Shown here piece by piece: positions 53,006 to 54,269 of a stretch of DNA of 54,269 nucleotides. Numbering within the stretch: the first letter of the stretch is position 1; every line of letters begins with the position of its first letter. Made by a program: the position numbers and the translations under genes. A model generated the notes under the pieces. That model made no database searches and had not been told where the DNA came from. It saw nothing but the letters and a program-made list of their open reading frames with translations. The DNA is from Planctomycetia bacterium (GTDB lineage: Bacteria; Planctomycetota; UBA8108; UBA1146), in the NCBI GenBank assembly GCA_012269595.1, contig JAAXJX010000015.1, forward strand, positions 3,906-58,174, given 5' to 3'.

Positions 53006-54269
53006 GACTCTCGCTAACCCTTGTCGGAATACTCCTCCTGCTGATTCCCGGTTTACCGGGGAAAACCGATGCACATGAACTGATTGAGGGAGTCGGAACC
53101 CAGGCCACCTTTACCTTGAGGGGCGATGATATCGTCGTCCTCTTCAATCACGGCTGGAGCACACCTGCGGGGTTCCCCGTACTCTCTGACCTGGACAGGG
53201 ACGGGGACGGGAAAGTTCGCGAGCCGGAATGGCGTCCCTATCTCGAGAAGCTCTTGGCCGATCTGTTGCCCGCCACCACCCTGACGATCAACGGATTCCC
53301 CATCGATCTCGAGTTACAGATGATCGAGCAGGAGGGTATAGGCGGATCAGTCAGCGCCCGTTCCTTTGATGTTTACTACACACTGATCGGCAAACTGCCG
53401 GAACCACTTCCGGATGATGCCCCCTGGGGTGCCGGTGGCTGGTGGCTTCATTGGCATGATCAGACCCACCTCGATCGCCTGTCCAGTCAGATCACCTGGA
53501 TTCCACTGGAAGATCATTCACCGAGACTGTCGGTGATGGTTCTCGAACCGGGTTTCGAAATGATCGATGATCAGGGTGCGTTCTTGAGAACTCCGGGAAG
53601 AAAATCACTGCTGCATTTTCATCCCGGTGCAAGCTCCTTTGATCCCTTCAGTGATGCTCCTCCGAGTGCAGAAGAGGTCCGTAACTGGTATGCGAATACC
53701 GGGCGGGCAGCCGACTCCAATGACTCAAAAGACACCGATTCGGAACCGATATTCCGCCCCAGCAGACCTCCAGGCGAAAACCCGGGAGACACGCCTCCCA
53801 TCCCCACTGAAGAAGAGGAGATTGGGAACATCGTCGAGACCATCGTTTCCGGGAAAGCCAAACTTTGGGAGATTCTGCTGGCCCTCTTCCTCGCTGTTAC
53901 CTACGGCGCGGGACATGCCCTCGGCCCCGGTCACGGAAAGACGATGGTCGCAGCCTATCTGGTGGGAACCCGTGGCAGGATTCGGGATGCCATTGTCCTT
54001 GGAATCATCGTGACCATCGCCCACACCGCGAGTGTCTTTCTTCTGGGTCTGGTGCTGCTGGCCCTGATCGAATGGAGTGCGGACAAATCACTTTCTGCCA
54101 CGTATCAGAATTGGATCACGACCACATTCAGTGTCCTCTCTGGAATCATGCTGATTCTCTTCGGCTTGATTCTCGCTCGACATCGCCTGCGCAGAGTCCG
54201 CAACTCCGGAAATGGTCATGATCATTCCCATGGTCACTCCCACGGTCACTCCCATGACCACTCCCATGA
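52999..54269 (+). CDS. NicO/RcnA-type nickel-cobalt transporter with EF-hand in the extracytoplasmic region (3' partial)
   Basis: The ATG at 52999 overlaps the helicase stop (ATGCTGA); the frame runs open to the window end, so the C-terminus is missing. A signal-like hydrophobic N-terminus (LRLSLTLVGILLLLIPGLPG) precedes a ~250-residue soluble region. That region contains a canonical EF-hand loop, DRDGDGKVREPE, and an acidic Pro-rich linker. The membrane part has the family signature YGAGHALGPGHGKTMVAAYL and further hydrophobic helices (AIVLGIIVTIAHTASVFLLG). The visible end is a His-rich HDHSHGHSHGHSHDHSH stretch, typical of metal-binding loops in nickel/cobalt exporters. It probably exports Ni or Co. 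The calcium-binding motif could be a sensor or structural element. Confidence 0.85.
   Translation, partial: MLRLSLTLVGILLLLIPGLPGKTDAHELIEGVGTQATFTLRGDDIVVLFNHGWSTPAGFPVLSDLDRDGDGKVREPEWRPYLEKLLADLLPATTLTINGFPIDLELQMIEQEGIGGSVSARSFDVYYTLIGKLPEPLPDDAPWGAGGWWLHWHDQTHLDRLSSQITWIPLEDHSPRLSVMVLEPGFEMIDDQGAFLRTPGRKSLLHFHPGASSFDPFSDAPPSAEEVRNWYANTGRAADSNDSKDTDSEPIFRPSRPPGENPGDTPPIPTEEEEIGNIVETIVSGKAKLWEILLALFLAVTYGAGHALGPGHGKTMVAAYLVGTRGRIRDAIVLGIIVTIAHTASVFLLGLVLLALIEWSADKSLSATYQNWITTTFSVLSGIMLILFGLILARHRLRRVRNSGNGHDHSHGHSHGHSHDHSH

Noticed and set aside
1-54269. CRISPR arrays, insertion sequences, prophage genes, rRNA
   Set aside because: I found no short regularly spaced repeats, transposase or integrase motifs, terminal inverted repeats, phage proteins or rRNA signatures.

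Overview
The window looks like part of a marine Planctomycetota-type genome. It is moderately GC-rich and dominated by very large secreted proteins ending in dockerin-like calcium-binding pairs (RGDxNxDGxxDxSDA...LxxLF). It also has a TPR protein fused to RNA polymerase alpha-CTD domains, a DUF1573 exported protein, a choice-of-anchor B protein and retropepsin-like and di-heme peroxidase proteins. The phylum is inferred from this gene content; there is no rRNA marker here.

Layout. 1-5145: 3' part of a giant modular surface protein (start lies outside the window) with near-identical repeats and very strong codon bias. 5265-7172 (-): membrane-anchored protein with an N-terminal zinc ribbon and a C-terminal aspartic protease. 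7302-12502 (+): tightly coupled five-gene leucine-catabolism operon (methylcrotonyl-CoA carboxylase beta subunit, methylglutaconyl-CoA hydratase, biotin carboxylase, separate biotin carrier protein, HMG-CoA lyase). 12570-24027: secreted proteins with cohesin-like, He_PIG, Fn3-like, beta-helix and FG-GAP modules, interrupted by a small HTH-receiver regulator (21444-22022) with a good promoter, an operator-like palindrome and a structured leader. 24286-25380 (-): a DUF1573 exported protein whose frame is interrupted by one in-frame TGA exactly where the family's first CGC cysteine should be, a strong selenocysteine candidate. 25755-42966: more giant exported proteins, including two paralogues sharing a ~550-residue N-terminal module of unknown function, a di-heme peroxidase fused to nine Fn3-like repeats and a dockerin, an alpha/beta hydrolase with an N-terminal dockerin, and a choice-of-anchor B protein. 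43143-46859 (-): operon of an NHL beta-propeller protein, a YtkA-like protein and a MauG-type di-heme peroxidase. 46981 to the end: housekeeping genes (arfB, tRNA-His, ruvA, TPR-alphaCTD protein, UvrD/PcrA helicase) and a NicO-type nickel/cobalt transporter cut off by the window end.

How the parts relate. Eight proteins carry dockerin-like pairs and four carry a cohesin-like domain with a recurring GPDF motif, so a non-cellulosomal cell-surface assembly held by such pairs is a reasonable hypothesis. TGA is used as an ordinary stop by many neighbours, so the in-frame TGA in the DUF1573 gene cannot be explained by a variant genetic code; selenocysteine insertion, a recent nonsense mutation and a sequence error remain the alternatives.
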